From CANMIH01 sp049116335 (GTDB lineage: Bacteria > Pseudomonadota > Alphaproteobacteria > Rhodobacterales > Rhodobacteraceae): a DNA stretch of 64,000 nt. The notes beneath the pieces were generated by a model. That model saw only the letters and a list, made by a program, of their open reading frames with translations, had not been told where the DNA came from and searched no databases. Positions within the stretch are counted from its first letter, which is position 1, and every line of letters starts with the position of its first letter. Of the stretch, positions 1 through 8,876 are shown piece after piece. The stretch lies in assembly GCA_049116335.1 (NCBI GenBank), contig JAGDYZ010000023.1, positions 1 to 64,000 on the forward strand, in the 5' to 3' direction. A program made the position numbers and the translations under genes.

Positions 1-482
1 GTGATCATCCGGGACGGAACACTTATCTCCAAACCTATCGCGACAGTGAAAATGCTGTTCTGGTAGGGGCCTTTGACGGTGAGACATTGGTTGGAGCCGC
101 AACAGGCACTCCGCTGGAGGATCACGCCGAAGATTTTGCAGCGGCCTTTGCAGGACGTGATCTTGCGCTAGACCAGATCTTTTACTGCGCTGAATCGGTC
201 TTGCTTCCTCAATATCGCGGCCGGGGCATTGGGCATCAATTTTTTGACGAACGCGAGGCGCATGCGCGCAAGTTGGGGCGTCGGAAAGTGGTGTTTTGCA
301 GCGTGCAGCGCCCTACGGATCATCCATTGAGGCCGTCAAGCTATGCGCCGCTCGATCCGTTCTGGCGGAAACGTGGGTATCAGCCTTTGCAGGGTGCGGT
401 TGCGCAATTTAGCTGGAAAGACGTCGATCAGGTCTCCGAGACCGCAAAACCCCTGCAGTTCTGGATCCGCGATCTAGATTGA
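1..482 (+). CDS. GNAT family N-acetyltransferase (5' partial)
   Basis: The 5' end lies outside the window; the frame is open from base 3, so about 159 residues are visible. They carry the acetyl-CoA-binding motif A of GNAT acetyltransferases (YRGRGIGHQFF, with the R-x-x-G-x-G core) and a C-terminal FWRKRGY segment typical of the last strands of the fold. The acceptor cannot be read from sequence. A carbon-nitrogen hydrolase lies 3.5 kb downstream on the same strand. GNAT and nitrilase-type proteins occur adjacent or fused in other bacteria, so the kinase between them may have been inserted into an older pair (inference). Confidence 0.8.
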   Translation, partial: DHPGRNTYLQTYRDSENAVLVGAFDGETLVGAATGTPLEDHAEDFAAAFAGRDLALDQIFYCAESVLLPQYRGRGIGHQFFDEREAHARKLGRRKVVFCSVQRPTDHPLRPSSYAPLDPFWRKRGYQPLQGAVAQFSWKDVDQVSETAKPLQFWIRDLD

Positions 483-765
483 GCAGCCGCATTTTTTGAA
501 GGCGGTTAGAGTGGATCTTCGTGGAAAGATATGAAAACGCTGCCCTGAAGGGCGTATTCTAGGCAAATGCACAAATTTTGAGCGATTAGCTGATGGATGC
601 ATGCTGGGGCACATCTGTTGAAGCGCAACAGTGCGACAAATTGGACATTTTGACTTCATTCTGAGCAAGAATTGGTTACGCTCAGGAAGAGCGAGTGGGT
701 GCCGAGTGGTCGTGTGACAACAGTCGTTGAAATACGCTGTCTAAACAAAGCATTTGAGGAACCAC

Positions 766-3700
766 ATGAAGACACGTCGCACGACTTGGATTGAGCGTTT
801 GCTGCCCGTAGCGGTGGCCAGTCTCATGATCGGTCTGACGGCGCTTGTTTATCTTGCAGAGCGTAGAGTTCAAGAAGAACGACGTTTGCTGGATGCAAAG
901 ATTGTGAGTACCAACTTTGCCGCTCGGCTTGAAACGCATGTGGCTGCGCGTCTGAATGCAGCCTCGCTTCTGGCCCTTCATACCGATCAACATGCGCCAA
1001 TTTCGTTTGAGACCTTCGTTGAGGAAGCGATGATGTTTCATACGAAATTCGGAGATTTGCAGGCGCTGAACTGGGTGGATTCCAGTGGCATCATTCAAAT
1101 CGTCACGCCGATGCAAGGCAATGAAGCGGCCTTAGGATTGAACCTGAAAGGGTTGCCGCTCCCGTCGGCAACGCTGGATCAGGCAATTGAAACCGAGGAA
1201 TTGCAAGTCACACCGCCAATAACGCTTGCTCAAGGTGGAAGAGGTTTCGTCGCCTATCTGCCGGTTTGGAGCGACGAACATTTGGCTGGGTTTCTAAATG
1301 TTGTGTTTAAAACCAAGGCTTTGATTGAAAATGCGCTAGGCACCGTTGAAACAGGTCCTCTGAATTTTCGTGTTTATGATGGAGATACGTTGCTTTTCTC
1401 CACCTTGCAGGCCGAACAGGTTGATGAGTTTGTCGTGGAGTCAGATCTAAAGGTGGGCTCACGTACATGGCGGATCGAGGTGTCTCCAGGTGGCCTGCCC
1501 GCTTCGGGTGTCACGTCGCGACTAGATGAAGCAATCCTGATCCTTGGGTTTCTTCTGACATTTTGTGCCGTCGTGACTAGCCAGGTTTTGATCAGGCGAC
1601 GCTTGGAGCTCGAACACTCCAACGCGCGCTTTCATGATTTTGCAACCGCCAGCTCCGACTGGTTTTGGGAAATGGACGAAACACTGCGGACTACGTGGTT
1701 CTCACCTGGCATCGAGGATTTCTTCGGAGTGTCGCGAAAAGAGCTTCTGGGTCGATCACGGGGCGATTTCCGGTTGCCCATGGGGGATGATGAAAAATGG
1801 CAGAGGCACTATGAGGATCTGCAGAACAGGCAGAGTTTCAAAGATTTTCTTTATGCGATCGCAACTCAGGGCGAAATCAAATGGGTGCGCGCCTCTGGTA
1901 TGCCAATTTTTGATGAGCGAAACAGATTTCTCGGGTATCGGGGCACAGCGTCTGATGCCACGGAGCTTGTGAAATCACGTACACAGGTCGAGGAAGGAAA
2001 TGCTCGGCTGGCCAATGCGGTTGAAAACTTGGATGAGCTGTTCAGCCTTTGGGATTTCGACGACAAACTGGTCATCTGCAACCGGATCTTTCGGGAGTTG
2101 AACGCAGATATTTCAGAGTTTCTTGTTCCGGGGACGTCTTTCGAAGATTTCTTGCGCGCAAGTGTACGGGCCGGCCATATGCCGGATATCGAAGGTCGCG
2201 AAGAAGCCTTCATCGCAGCCAGTCTGAGGCAACGCCACAGTTCGGATGGCAAGCCGTTTGAAATCACGCGTACTGATGGCGTCGCTCTGAAACTTCACGA
2301 GCAAAAGCTTGAGGGGGGAGGAATCGTCACCATTGGTCGCGACGTGACCAAAGAATACCGACGGGACCAGGAGTTGCGGGAAAGTCAGGAACGCCTGGCG
2401 CTGGCGGTGCGAACGCTGTCGATTTGGGATTGGGATCTTGTTGCAGACACTTTGTATATCTCACCGGGCTTTGCTGAGGCCCTAGAATATACGGAGGAAG
2501 ACCTAGATGCCATTAAAGCAGGATTGTTTGAAAACTATATTCATCCAGAGGATCTCGAAGGTCACCGTGCCAAAATCCGCGATCATCTGCAAAATCCAAC
2601 CTCTCCGTTTACAAACGAATATCGTGTCAGAGCAAAAGACGGCACTTACAGATGGTTCATGGCGCGAGGCCATGCGGTGTTTGATGAGGATAGTCGGGTG
2701 CTGCGTTCTACGGGTGTGCTGACAGATGTGACCGAACAGGTTGAGCTGGAACAAAAACTGCAGCAAGCGCAGAAGATGGAGGCCATCGGCAATCTGACCG
2801 GTGGTGTGGCCCACGACTTTAACAACTTGCTTGCTGTGGTCCTTGGCAATCTTGAACTGATCCAGGAAACGGACGAACTCGCAGAAATTAATCGATTTGC
2901 CGAGGCGGGAATTAAGGCAACCCGCAGAGGGGCCGAGCTGACCAAAAATATGCTGAGTTTTGCGCGAAAGTCGCGGTTGCAGCCAAAGCCCACCGATCTC
3001 AACCAACTGGTTGAGGAGACGCAATCTTGGGCCGAGCGTGTGCTTCCCGCAAATATCAGCATTGAACTGGCACTGGGACAGAAGATCTCCAAGGTCGAAA
3101 TTGATCCGGGGTTGGCGCAGAATGCTTTGTTGAACCTTATCCTGAACTCGCGCGACGCCATGCCCCGCGGGGGCAAGCTGACGATCGAAACTTCGCATTG
3201 TCAGATTGATACAGACTACATCGACACCGAGGGTGAACCTGTTCCACCGGGGCGGTATGTCATGCTAGCGGTCAGTGACACCGGTGAAGGGATACCAAAG
3301 GAAAACATGTCGGAGATCTTTGCACCCTTCTTTACAAGCAAACCTACCGGATCCGGGTCAGGGCTTGGGTTGTCGATGGTGCAGGGATTCATGAAACAGT
3401 CTGGCGGAGCGGTCCGGGCCTATTCTGAACTCGGTATAGGGACGTCGATCAAACTGTTCTTCCAGGCGAATGTTCCATCTGTTCCAAGCGAAGTTGATGA
3501 CGTGGTAGATCAGCATGGATTTCAGCGTCACGACGCACATTTGCTTGTCGTTGAAGATGAGCCTGCGGTTTTAGATGTGCTGACGGAAACTCTGACCAAA
3601 GTGGGGTATCAGGTCACCACAGCCTCTTCGGGTGATATGGCCTATGAGATTTGGAAGAAGGGCGCGAACTTCGATCTGTTGGTGACGGACATTGTGATGC

Positions 3701-3906
3701 CAGGTGAGCTGCAGGGGACACATCTGGCTAAAGCCTTGCGTGCAGATCGTACCGGTTTACCGGTTGTTTTCCTGTCCGGCTATGCAGCCGAGGCGACAAT
3801 TCATGGCAATGGGTTGCGGCCGGACGACATCCGTTTGATGAAACCGGCACGACGCTCTGATCTTGTTGCGGCAGTGGAAAAGGCGCTTTCGGATTCGTCC
3901 CAGTAA
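766..3906 (+). CDS. CHASE/PAS hybrid sensor histidine kinase with C-terminal receiver
   Basis: Membrane sensor kinase of about 1046 residues. A transmembrane helix at about residues 10-30 is followed by a periplasmic CHASE-type domain (about 45-245) and a second helix (about 256-276). Then come three PAS-like segments (about 285-660), a dimerisation box with the phospho-acceptor His in GGVAHDFNNLLAV (about residue 683), an ATPase domain (N box NLILNSRDAMP, G boxes DTGEGIP and GSGSGLGLSMV) and a receiver domain with VVEDEP and the phospho-Asp in LVTDIVMP (about residue 973). An upstream TTG at 754 is in frame. I chose ATG 766 because GAGG at 756-759 is well spaced for it. The ligand is unknown. 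It sits between the GNAT and the nitrilase-like gene with no obvious partner. Confidence 0.88.
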   Translation: MKTRRTTWIERLLPVAVASLMIGLTALVYLAERRVQEERRLLDAKIVSTNFAARLETHVAARLNAASLLALHTDQHAPISFETFVEEAMMFHTKFGDLQALNWVDSSGIIQIVTPMQGNEAALGLNLKGLPLPSATLDQAIETEELQVTPPITLAQGGRGFVAYLPVWSDEHLAGFLNVVFKTKALIENALGTVETGPLNFRVYDGDTLLFSTLQAEQVDEFVVESDLKVGSRTWRIEVSPGGLPASGVTSRLDEAILILGFLLTFCAVVTSQVLIRRRLELEHSNARFHDFATASSDWFWEMDETLRTTWFSPGIEDFFGVSRKELLGRSRGDFRLPMGDDEKWQRHYEDLQNRQSFKDFLYAIATQGEIKWVRASGMPIFDERNRFLGYRGTASDATELVKSRTQVEEGNARLANAVENLDELFSLWDFDDKLVICNRIFRELNADISEFLVPGTSFEDFLRASVRAGHMPDIEGREEAFIAASLRQRHSSDGKPFEITRTDGVALKLHEQKLEGGGIVTIGRDVTKEYRRDQELRESQERLALAVRTLSIWDWDLVADTLYISPGFAEALEYTEEDLDAIKAGLFENYIHPEDLEGHRAKIRDHLQNPTSPFTNEYRVRAKDGTYRWFMARGHAVFDEDSRVLRSTGVLTDVTEQVELEQKLQQAQKMEAIGNLTGGVAHDFNNLLAVVLGNLELIQETDELAEINRFAEAGIKATRRGAELTKNMLSFARKSRLQPKPTDLNQLVEETQSWAERVLPANISIELALGQKISKVEIDPGLAQNALLNLILNSRDAMPRGGKLTIETSHCQIDTDYIDTEGEPVPPGRYVMLAVSDTGEGIPKENMSEIFAPFFTSKPTGSGSGLGLSMVQGFMKQSGGAVRAYSELGIGTSIKLFFQANVPSVPSEVDDVVDQHGFQRHDAHLLVVEDEPAVLDVLTETLTKVGYQVTTASSGDMAYEIWKKGANFDLLVTDIVMPGELQGTHLAKALRADRTGLPVVFLSGYAAEATIHGNGLRPDDIRLMKPARRSDLVAAVEKALSDSSQ

Positions 3907-3982
3907 GCGAATTCATGGGCTGATTGACGAGGCCCGTGATGTTGCGGCGAGGCATGCAGAAACATTTTTTGGACACGATGAT

Positions 3983-4858
3983 ATGAAAATTGCCACAGCG
4001 GCCTATGACATGGATTTTCTGCCCGATTGGCAGGCCTATGAGAGTAAAATCACCCGTTGGGTGACTGAGGCCGTTGGGCAGGGCGCCGACCTTCTGGTCT
4101 TCCCAGAATATGGAGCCATGGAACTGGCTACCTTAGAAGGGCGCGACAGGGCGGCGGACCTGGAGCAGTCATTGCACGCGGTTGCCAAACATATTCCTGC
4201 CGCTGACGCGTTGCATGCCAATCTCTCGCAAGAGCATCAGGTCTATATTCTCGCCGCGTCTGCTCCGGTGTTTGCTGCGGACCGCCCAAGCAATCGGGCG
4301 CGCCTTTTTGGACCATCGGGCCAGATGCTGGTGCAAGACAAGCAAATCATGACCCGCTTTGAACGCGAAGAGTGGCATGTGGTCAGCGATGGTCCCTTGC
4401 AGATCTTTGACACGGACCTCGGCAAGATCGGCATTCTGATCTGCTATGACAGTGAGTTTCCTCTGTTGGGGCGGGCACTGGAAGAGGCTGATCTGATTCT
4501 GGTCCCCTCTTGCACGGATGCGTTGTCGGGGTATTGGCGGGTGCGGATCGGGGCCATGGCGCGTGCGCTGGAAAATCAATGTGTGACCGTGATGGCCTCA
4601 ACAGTCGGCGATTGTGACTGGTCACCAGCCGTTGATGAAAATATCGGGGCTGGGGGCGTCTTTGGTCCGCCTGATCGTGGCTTTCCTGACACAGGTGTGA
4701 TAGCTTTGGGACAGTTGAACGTTCCAGGATGGACCTATGCGGAGGTGAAACTGTCGATGGTTCAGGCCGCACGTAGCTCTGGAGCGCAATTCAACCGCCG
4801 CCATTGGGCGGATCAAGAGGGGCGAGAAAAACCTGCGGCCATTTTTTCCTTGCGCTGA
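3983..4858 (+). CDS. Carbon-nitrogen hydrolase (nitrilase superfamily)
   Basis: A cytoplasmic amidase/nitrilase-like protein of 291 residues, the usual length for the family. The catalytic triad is visible: Glu in LVFPEYGAMEL (about residue 34), Lys in VQDKQIMTRFE (about 115) and Cys in ILICYDSEFPL (about 150). These proteins hydrolyse C-N bonds of nitriles, amides or carbamoyl compounds; the substrate is not evident. The frame is open from 3863, inside the end of the kinase gene. ATG 3983 is chosen because the family N-terminus (KIATAAYDM) starts there; its Shine-Dalgarno sequence is weak. It may form a pair with the GNAT at 1-482. Confidence 0.85.
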   Translation: MKIATAAYDMDFLPDWQAYESKITRWVTEAVGQGADLLVFPEYGAMELATLEGRDRAADLEQSLHAVAKHIPAADALHANLSQEHQVYILAASAPVFAADRPSNRARLFGPSGQMLVQDKQIMTRFEREEWHVVSDGPLQIFDTDLGKIGILICYDSEFPLLGRALEEADLILVPSCTDALSGYWRVRIGAMARALENQCVTVMASTVGDCDWSPAVDENIGAGGVFGPPDRGFPDTGVIALGQLNVPGWTYAEVKLSMVQAARSSGAQFNRRHWADQEGREKPAAIFSLR

Positions 4859-4867
4859 CTGTGAGGG

Positions 4868-4898
4868 TTGATAAACGGCCAAAAACCCCCCATATACT
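4868..4898 (+). promoter_or_regulatory. Possible sigma-70 promoter of infA
   Basis: TTGATA at 4868-4873 and TATACT at 4893-4898 resemble -35 and -10 hexamers. The 19-base spacing is longer than the ideal 17. The site lies 46 bases upstream of infA. Confidence 0.35.
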
Positions 4899-4943
4899 GG
4901 CGCGCCTTCTGTTTTCGGGAAGGCGGCTTTTAAAGGAGAGACC

Positions 4944-5162
4944 ATGGCCAAGGAAGATACGCTCGAATTTCCTGGTGTCGTCAAGGAACTCCTGCCAAAT
5001 GCGACATTCCGGGTCGAGCTTGAGAACGGCCATGAGATCATCGCACATACGGCAGGCAAGATGCGCAAGAACCGCATCCGCGTTCTGGCAGGCGACCGCG
5101 TACAGGTGGAAATGACCCCCTATGACCTGACCAAGGGGCGGATCAACTACCGCTTCAAATAA
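4944..5162 (+). CDS. infA: Translation initiation factor IF-1
   Basis: A 72-residue protein matching IF-1 over its full length: MAKEDTLEFPGVVKELLPN at the start, the OB-fold core (FRVELENGHEIIAHTAGKMR, RIRVLAGDRVQVEMTPYD) and the terminal GRINYRFK. IF-1 binds the 30S A site during initiation together with IF-2 and IF-3. AAAGGAGA lies just upstream of ATG 4944. A strong terminator follows before maf. The order infA-maf-rng-yacG is conserved in Rhodobacterales. Confidence 0.98.
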   Translation: MAKEDTLEFPGVVKELLPNATFRVELENGHEIIAHTAGKMRKNRIRVLAGDRVQVEMTPYDLTKGRINYRFK

Positions 5163-5196
5163 GATCGCGCCTGTCTAGGCACGACACGATATGTAG

Positions 5197-5220
5197 GGCG
5201 GGGTTTTACCCCGCCTTTCT
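5197..5220 (+). terminator. Rho-independent terminator after infA
   Basis: Stem GGCGGGG (5197-5203), loop TTTTA, stem CCCCGCC (5209-5215), then TTTCT. It lies between infA and maf. Confidence 0.8.
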
Positions 5221-5237
5221 CTTGAGATGGACATGAT

Positions 5238-5831
5238 ATGACCGACACGCCTCGTCTTATCCTTGGGTCTGGCAGCCCACGCCGCCGCGATCTTCTGGCT
5301 CAGCTGGGGGTGGTCGCCAGCGACATTCGTCCGCCAGATATCAACGAAGACCCGCAAAAAGGCGAACTGCCGCGTCCTTATTGTGTGCGTCTGGCGCGTG
5401 AAAAGGCTCTGGCGATACCGGCTTCTGATGATGAGATTGTTCTCTCTGCGGATACCACGGTCGCCTTGGGGAGACGTATTCTGGGCAAACCGCAGGACGA
5501 GAAAGAAGCGGCTCAGTTTCTGACTTTGCTCTCGGGGCGGCGCCACCGCGTGATCACCGCCGTTGCCGTGCGCAAAGGTGAGAGGATCTGGGAACGCGAT
5601 GTCGTGACACAGGTCAAAATGAAAATGCTGTCCAACGAAGAGCTGAATGCCTATCTGAACTCAGGCGACTGGCAGGGCAAAGCAGGCGGATATGGCATTC
5701 AAGGGCCAGCCGGCGCTTTGATTCCCTGGATCAGCGGATCATTTACCTCAGTTGTTGGTCTACCTCTGGCCGAAACAGCCAACCTGCTGATCGCAGCAGG
5801 CTACCCACTTTATAAGGAGCCGCAGGCATGA
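5238..5831 (+). CDS. maf: Maf family nucleotide pyrophosphatase
   Basis: A 197-residue protein with the Maf N-terminal signature LILGSGSPRRRDLL, the LSADTTVALG segment and the C-terminal GKAGGYGIQGPAG motif. Maf proteins hydrolyse non-canonical or UTP/dTTP-type nucleoside triphosphates to monophosphates and are linked to housecleaning and septum control. It overlaps the RNase E/G gene by four bases (ATGA), so the two are probably translationally coupled. Which Maf substrate subgroup it belongs to cannot be settled here. Confidence 0.93.
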   Translation: MTDTPRLILGSGSPRRRDLLAQLGVVASDIRPPDINEDPQKGELPRPYCVRLAREKALAIPASDDEIVLSADTTVALGRRILGKPQDEKEAAQFLTLLSGRRHRVITAVAVRKGERIWERDVVTQVKMKMLSNEELNAYLNSGDWQGKAGGYGIQGPAGALIPWISGSFTSVVGLPLAETANLLIAAGYPLYKEPQA

Positions 5832-6868
5832 AGGGACGCACCATTGCGCTGGACCACTATGAAGGTCGCGAAGCCGCAGCTCTGCTGGTGGATGGCAAGC
5901 TTGAGGATCTGCTGATCGAAGCGGATCTTCCGCGTCCGGGATCGATCTATCGGGCTGTGGCGGACCGTCCTGTCAAAGGGCAAGGTGGCATGTTCATGAA
6001 AACCCCCGATGGCAGCGCATTTCTGCGCCAGGTCAAAGGGTTGAAGCCCGGTCAAACTCTGCTGGTGCAGGTGACTGGTTATGCCGAGCCGGGCAAAGCC
6101 ATTCCGGTCACTCAGCGTGTGCTGTTCAAGTCTCGCTATGCCATCGTCACACCGGATGCGCCGGGCATCAATATTTCGCGGCGCATCAAAGATGACGACG
6201 CACGGGACGAGATCATGGTCGTGGCGCGCGAAGCACTGGCTGAGGCACCTTTGCCAGAAAACGCGGGTCTGATTTTGCGTTCGAGCTGTGCAGATGCCGA
6301 TCCTGAGGCGCTTTTGGAAGATGTTCTCGCCATGTCCAACCTGGCGCAGCATGTTCTCTCGGACAGCGGGTCCGAACCTGAGCTGCTGGTAGAAGGCGAC
6401 GGCCCTCATGCTTTGGCCTGGCGTGAATGGGTGGAAGAGGCTGACCTTGATACCGAATCCGGGTGTTTTGAACATCTCGGCATCGCAGAGATGATTGATG
6501 ACCTGCAAAGCCCTCGGGTGTCTTTGGGTACAAGCGGGTCAATGGTGATTGAACCCACCTCTGCACTTGTGGCGATTGACATCAACACCGGCAATGACAC
6601 CTCGCCCGCTGCTGGGTTGAAGGTGAACATGGCGGCACTGCGGGATCTGCCACGTCAGCTTCGGCTGCGTGGTTTGGGCGGGCAGGTGATTGTTGATCCC
6701 GCGCCGTGCCCCAAAAAAGATCGCAAACAGGTCGAAGGCGTGTTGCGCGCCGCGCTCAAGCGCGATCAGACGGAAACCATTCTGGCCGGCTGGACCCAGC
6801 TTGGTTTGATGGAAATCCAGCGCAAGCGCGATCGTGTGCCGCTTAAACTTGTGTTGAAAGGGGCCTAA
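5828..6868 (+). CDS. rng: Ribonuclease E/G family protein (short form)
   Basis: A 346-residue member of the RNase E/G family, much shorter than E. coli RNase E and lacking a C-terminal degradosome scaffold. The catalytic core is present: LVAIDINTGND (about residues 246-256, containing the metal-binding Asp) and GGQVIVDPAP. A reduced S1-like N-terminus (about 30-100) precedes it. No zinc-link CPxCxG is seen. It probably acts in rRNA maturation or general RNA decay. It sits between maf (4-base overlap) and yacG (1-base gap), the usual alphaproteobacterial order. A full-length RNase E may be encoded elsewhere in the genome. Confidence 0.9.
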   Translation: MKGRTIALDHYEGREAAALLVDGKLEDLLIEADLPRPGSIYRAVADRPVKGQGGMFMKTPDGSAFLRQVKGLKPGQTLLVQVTGYAEPGKAIPVTQRVLFKSRYAIVTPDAPGINISRRIKDDDARDEIMVVAREALAEAPLPENAGLILRSSCADADPEALLEDVLAMSNLAQHVLSDSGSEPELLVEGDGPHALAWREWVEEADLDTESGCFEHLGIAEMIDDLQSPRVSLGTSGSMVIEPTSALVAIDINTGNDTSPAAGLKVNMAALRDLPRQLRLRGLGGQVIVDPAPCPKKDRKQVEGVLRAALKRDQTETILAGWTQLGLMEIQRKRDRVPLKLVLKGA

Positions 6869-6869
6869 C

Positions 6870-7052
6870 ATGGCCTGCCCGATCTGCGAGAGAAAAACCG
6901 ATCAGGCGTTTCGTCCCTTCTGTTCCAAACGCTGTGCGGATGTCGATTTGGCGAAATGGATGACAGGGTCTTATGCGGTGCCCTCAACCGATCCTGATGA
7001 CATCGAAGCGGCGATTGATGCGATTGAGGCCGGGGCGCACAAGCCTCACTAA
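6870..7052 (+). CDS. yacG: DNA gyrase inhibitor YacG, zinc-binding
   Basis: A 60-residue protein with the YacG zinc site: CPIC near the N-terminus and CSKRC about 15 residues later, followed by VDLAKWMTGSYAVP. YacG binds GyrB and inhibits gyrase in E. coli. It starts two bases after the RNase E/G stop codon, so it is the last gene of the maf-rng-yacG unit. A hairpin without a U-tract (7075-7092) follows. Confidence 0.93.
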   Translation: MACPICERKTDQAFRPFCSKRCADVDLAKWMTGSYAVPSTDPDDIEAAIDAIEAGAHKPH

Positions 7053-7074
7053 TGGGTGACAAAAATCAGGTGGT

Positions 7075-7092
7075 GCCCCTCTGGACAGGGGC
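7075..7092 (+). terminator. Possible hairpin terminator after yacG
   Basis: GCCCCT (7075-7080) pairs with AGGGGC (7087-7092) across a six-base loop. There is no T-run, so intrinsic termination is uncertain. It abuts the pxpB start-codon hairpin. Confidence 0.35.
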
Positions 7093-7138
7093 GCGCCATC
7101 ATGATCCTGTGCCGGGCATAAGGACAGGATCATGGCGC
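7093..7138 (+). promoter_or_regulatory. Hairpin enclosing the pxpB start codon
   Basis: GCGC (7093-7096) plus CATGATCCTGT (7100-7110) pair with ACAGGATCATGGCGC (7124-7138), giving 15 base pairs with a three-base bulge (7097-7099) and a 13-base loop. The Shine-Dalgarno sequence AAGGA (7120-7124) lies in the loop and the pxpB ATG (7132-7134) lies inside the 3' arm. The structure could limit translation initiation. Confidence 0.55.
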
Positions 7139-7872
7139 AGACAACTCTTACATTTCCCCGTATCGATTCCGTTGGTTTGGATGGTCTTCTGGTGCGATTT
7201 GGCGACCAGTTGGACGAGGCGGCCAATCGTGCGGCCCTGGCGTTTCGGGCGGCTGTAGAGGCGGCGGGATGGGATGGGGTTGAAGAATGTTCAACCTCGC
7301 TTGTGTCGACCTATCTGCGATTTGACCCGCTTTATCTGTCACATGATGACCTTGAGATGCAGTTGACGGGGCTTTTGTCTGAACGCGATTGGTACGCAGC
7401 GGCATTGCCAGACGGGCGAAAACTGCTGCGAATTCCAACGGTATATGGCACCGATCTCGCACCGCAATTGGAAGAGGCTGCACAGGTGGCAGGTCTAACG
7501 GCGGAGGAGGCGGTTGCTTCGCTGTCGCAGGCGCGGGTGCGTGTAACGGCCCTCGGATTTGCGCCGGGGCAGCCTTACCTCGGCACTTTGCCCGAGGCCT
7601 GGGATATTCCGCGTCAAACAGCTCTGACACCTCAGGTGCCGCAAGGCGCGTTGGTGGTGGCCATCCGTCAATTTGTATTGTTTTCGGTATCTGCGCCAAC
7701 GGGGTGGCGGCATATTGGTCAGACGGTCGCCAAACTGTTCGACATCGACCGCGACGCGCCCTTTTTGCTGCGCCCCGGCGATGAAGTTGAATTTCCCTCC
7801 GTTACCCGTGAGGCTTTTGAGCAGATCAAACAGGCCCCGGATACCGGGATCACGCGGGAGGCATTGGTATGA
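7132..7872 (+). CDS. pxpB: 5-oxoprolinase subunit PxpB (KipI family)
   Basis: A 246-residue protein of the allophanate hydrolase subunit 1 / KipI family, with the conserved ALGFAPGQPYLGTLPE segment and the PQGALVVAIRQF and PTGWRHIGQT blocks. With PxpC and PxpA it forms the ATP-dependent 5-oxoprolinase that opens pyroglutamate to glutamate. It is the first gene of pxpBCA, overlapping pxpC by four bases. The start codon and ribosome-binding site lie in the hairpin at 7093-7138. The N-terminus (MAQTTLTFPRIDSVGLDGLL) fits the family. Confidence 0.92.
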   Translation: MAQTTLTFPRIDSVGLDGLLVRFGDQLDEAANRAALAFRAAVEAAGWDGVEECSTSLVSTYLRFDPLYLSHDDLEMQLTGLLSERDWYAAALPDGRKLLRIPTVYGTDLAPQLEEAAQVAGLTAEEAVASLSQARVRVTALGFAPGQPYLGTLPEAWDIPRQTALTPQVPQGALVVAIRQFVLFSVSAPTGWRHIGQTVAKLFDIDRDAPFLLRPGDEVEFPSVTREAFEQIKQAPDTGITREALV

Positions 7873-8876
7873 ATCGTCTGATCATTCAGCAGGCCGGACC
7901 GGGGTTTACGGTTCAGGATATGGGGCGCACCGGCTACATCGCTTTGGGGCTGTCACGCGGTGGCGCGGCAGATCGTCTGGCGCTCGCAGAGGGGGCGGCT
8001 TTGTTGCGGCAACCTGTTGGGGCAGCTATCGAAATGGCCGGGTTTGGTGGGCGGTTCAGCGTGGCAGAGCCCTGTCGCATTGCGCTGACCGGCGCGCCGA
8101 TGCGGGCCAGTCTGGATGGCGTGCCTTTGGTATGGAACGCCTCGCATTTGATGCCTGCGGGATCCGTGCTGGATATCGGAGGGGCGTCAAAAGGTGTTTA
8201 CGGCTATCTCACGCTTGGCGGTGGATTGGCGACGGATCCGGTATTGGGCGGGCAGGGGGCCCATCTGACCGCGGGTCTGGGGCGTGCGCTCGCCGCGGGG
8301 GATGAACTCACGCTCTCAGACGACAAGGGGGATGAAACGGGCCTGACCCTGACACCTCAATCGCGCTGGGACGGAGGCACCCTTCGGGTCCTGCCAAGCC
8401 TCCAGACGGATCTCTATCCGCAAGAGGAGCGCGCGCGGTTTGAAGCCAGCACGCTAACGCGCGATACGCGCGGCAACCGTATGGGTATTCGTCTGATGCC
8501 GGAGGGCGAAGGTTTTGGTCTGAAAGTTGGACAAAAGATTTTGTCTGAGATTATCACGCCGGGTGACATTCAGATCCCCGGTGATGGTGCGCCCTACATC
8601 CTGATGGCAGAGTGCCAGACGACCGGAGGCTACCCTCGTATTGGGACGGTGATCCCGGCGGATATGCCCAAGGTCGCACAATGCCCACTGGGGGCTAAAC
8701 TGCGATTTCGCTTTGTCGATCGGCAAGAAGCGCTGGGGGCGGAGGCGGGCTATCGCAAACATCTGGTCGGGCTGTCTCGTGCGGCGCAGCCTCTGGTGCG
8801 CGATCCGGCCGATATTGCCAACCTATTGTCTTACACATTGATCAGCGGCGTCACCGCCGGAGAGGAGCTGTCATGA
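7869..8876 (+). CDS. pxpC: 5-oxoprolinase subunit PxpC (KipA, biotin-dependent carboxyltransferase family)
   Basis: A 335-residue protein with hallmarks of KipA/allophanate hydrolase subunit 2: VQDMGRTGYIALGLSRGGAA at the start, YGYLTLGGGLATDPVLG in the middle, and the C-terminal ILMAECQTTGGYPRIGTV and DMPKVAQCPLGAKLRF. It forms the catalytic complex with PxpB and acts with PxpA in pyroglutamate hydrolysis. It overlaps both neighbours by ATGA junctions, indicating coupled translation of the three subunits. Confidence 0.93.
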   Translation: MNRLIIQQAGPGFTVQDMGRTGYIALGLSRGGAADRLALAEGAALLRQPVGAAIEMAGFGGRFSVAEPCRIALTGAPMRASLDGVPLVWNASHLMPAGSVLDIGGASKGVYGYLTLGGGLATDPVLGGQGAHLTAGLGRALAAGDELTLSDDKGDETGLTLTPQSRWDGGTLRVLPSLQTDLYPQEERARFEASTLTRDTRGNRMGIRLMPEGEGFGLKVGQKILSEIITPGDIQIPGDGAPYILMAECQTTGGYPRIGTVIPADMPKVAQCPLGAKLRFRFVDRQEALGAEAGYRKHLVGLSRAAQPLVRDPADIANLLSYTLISGVTAGEELS

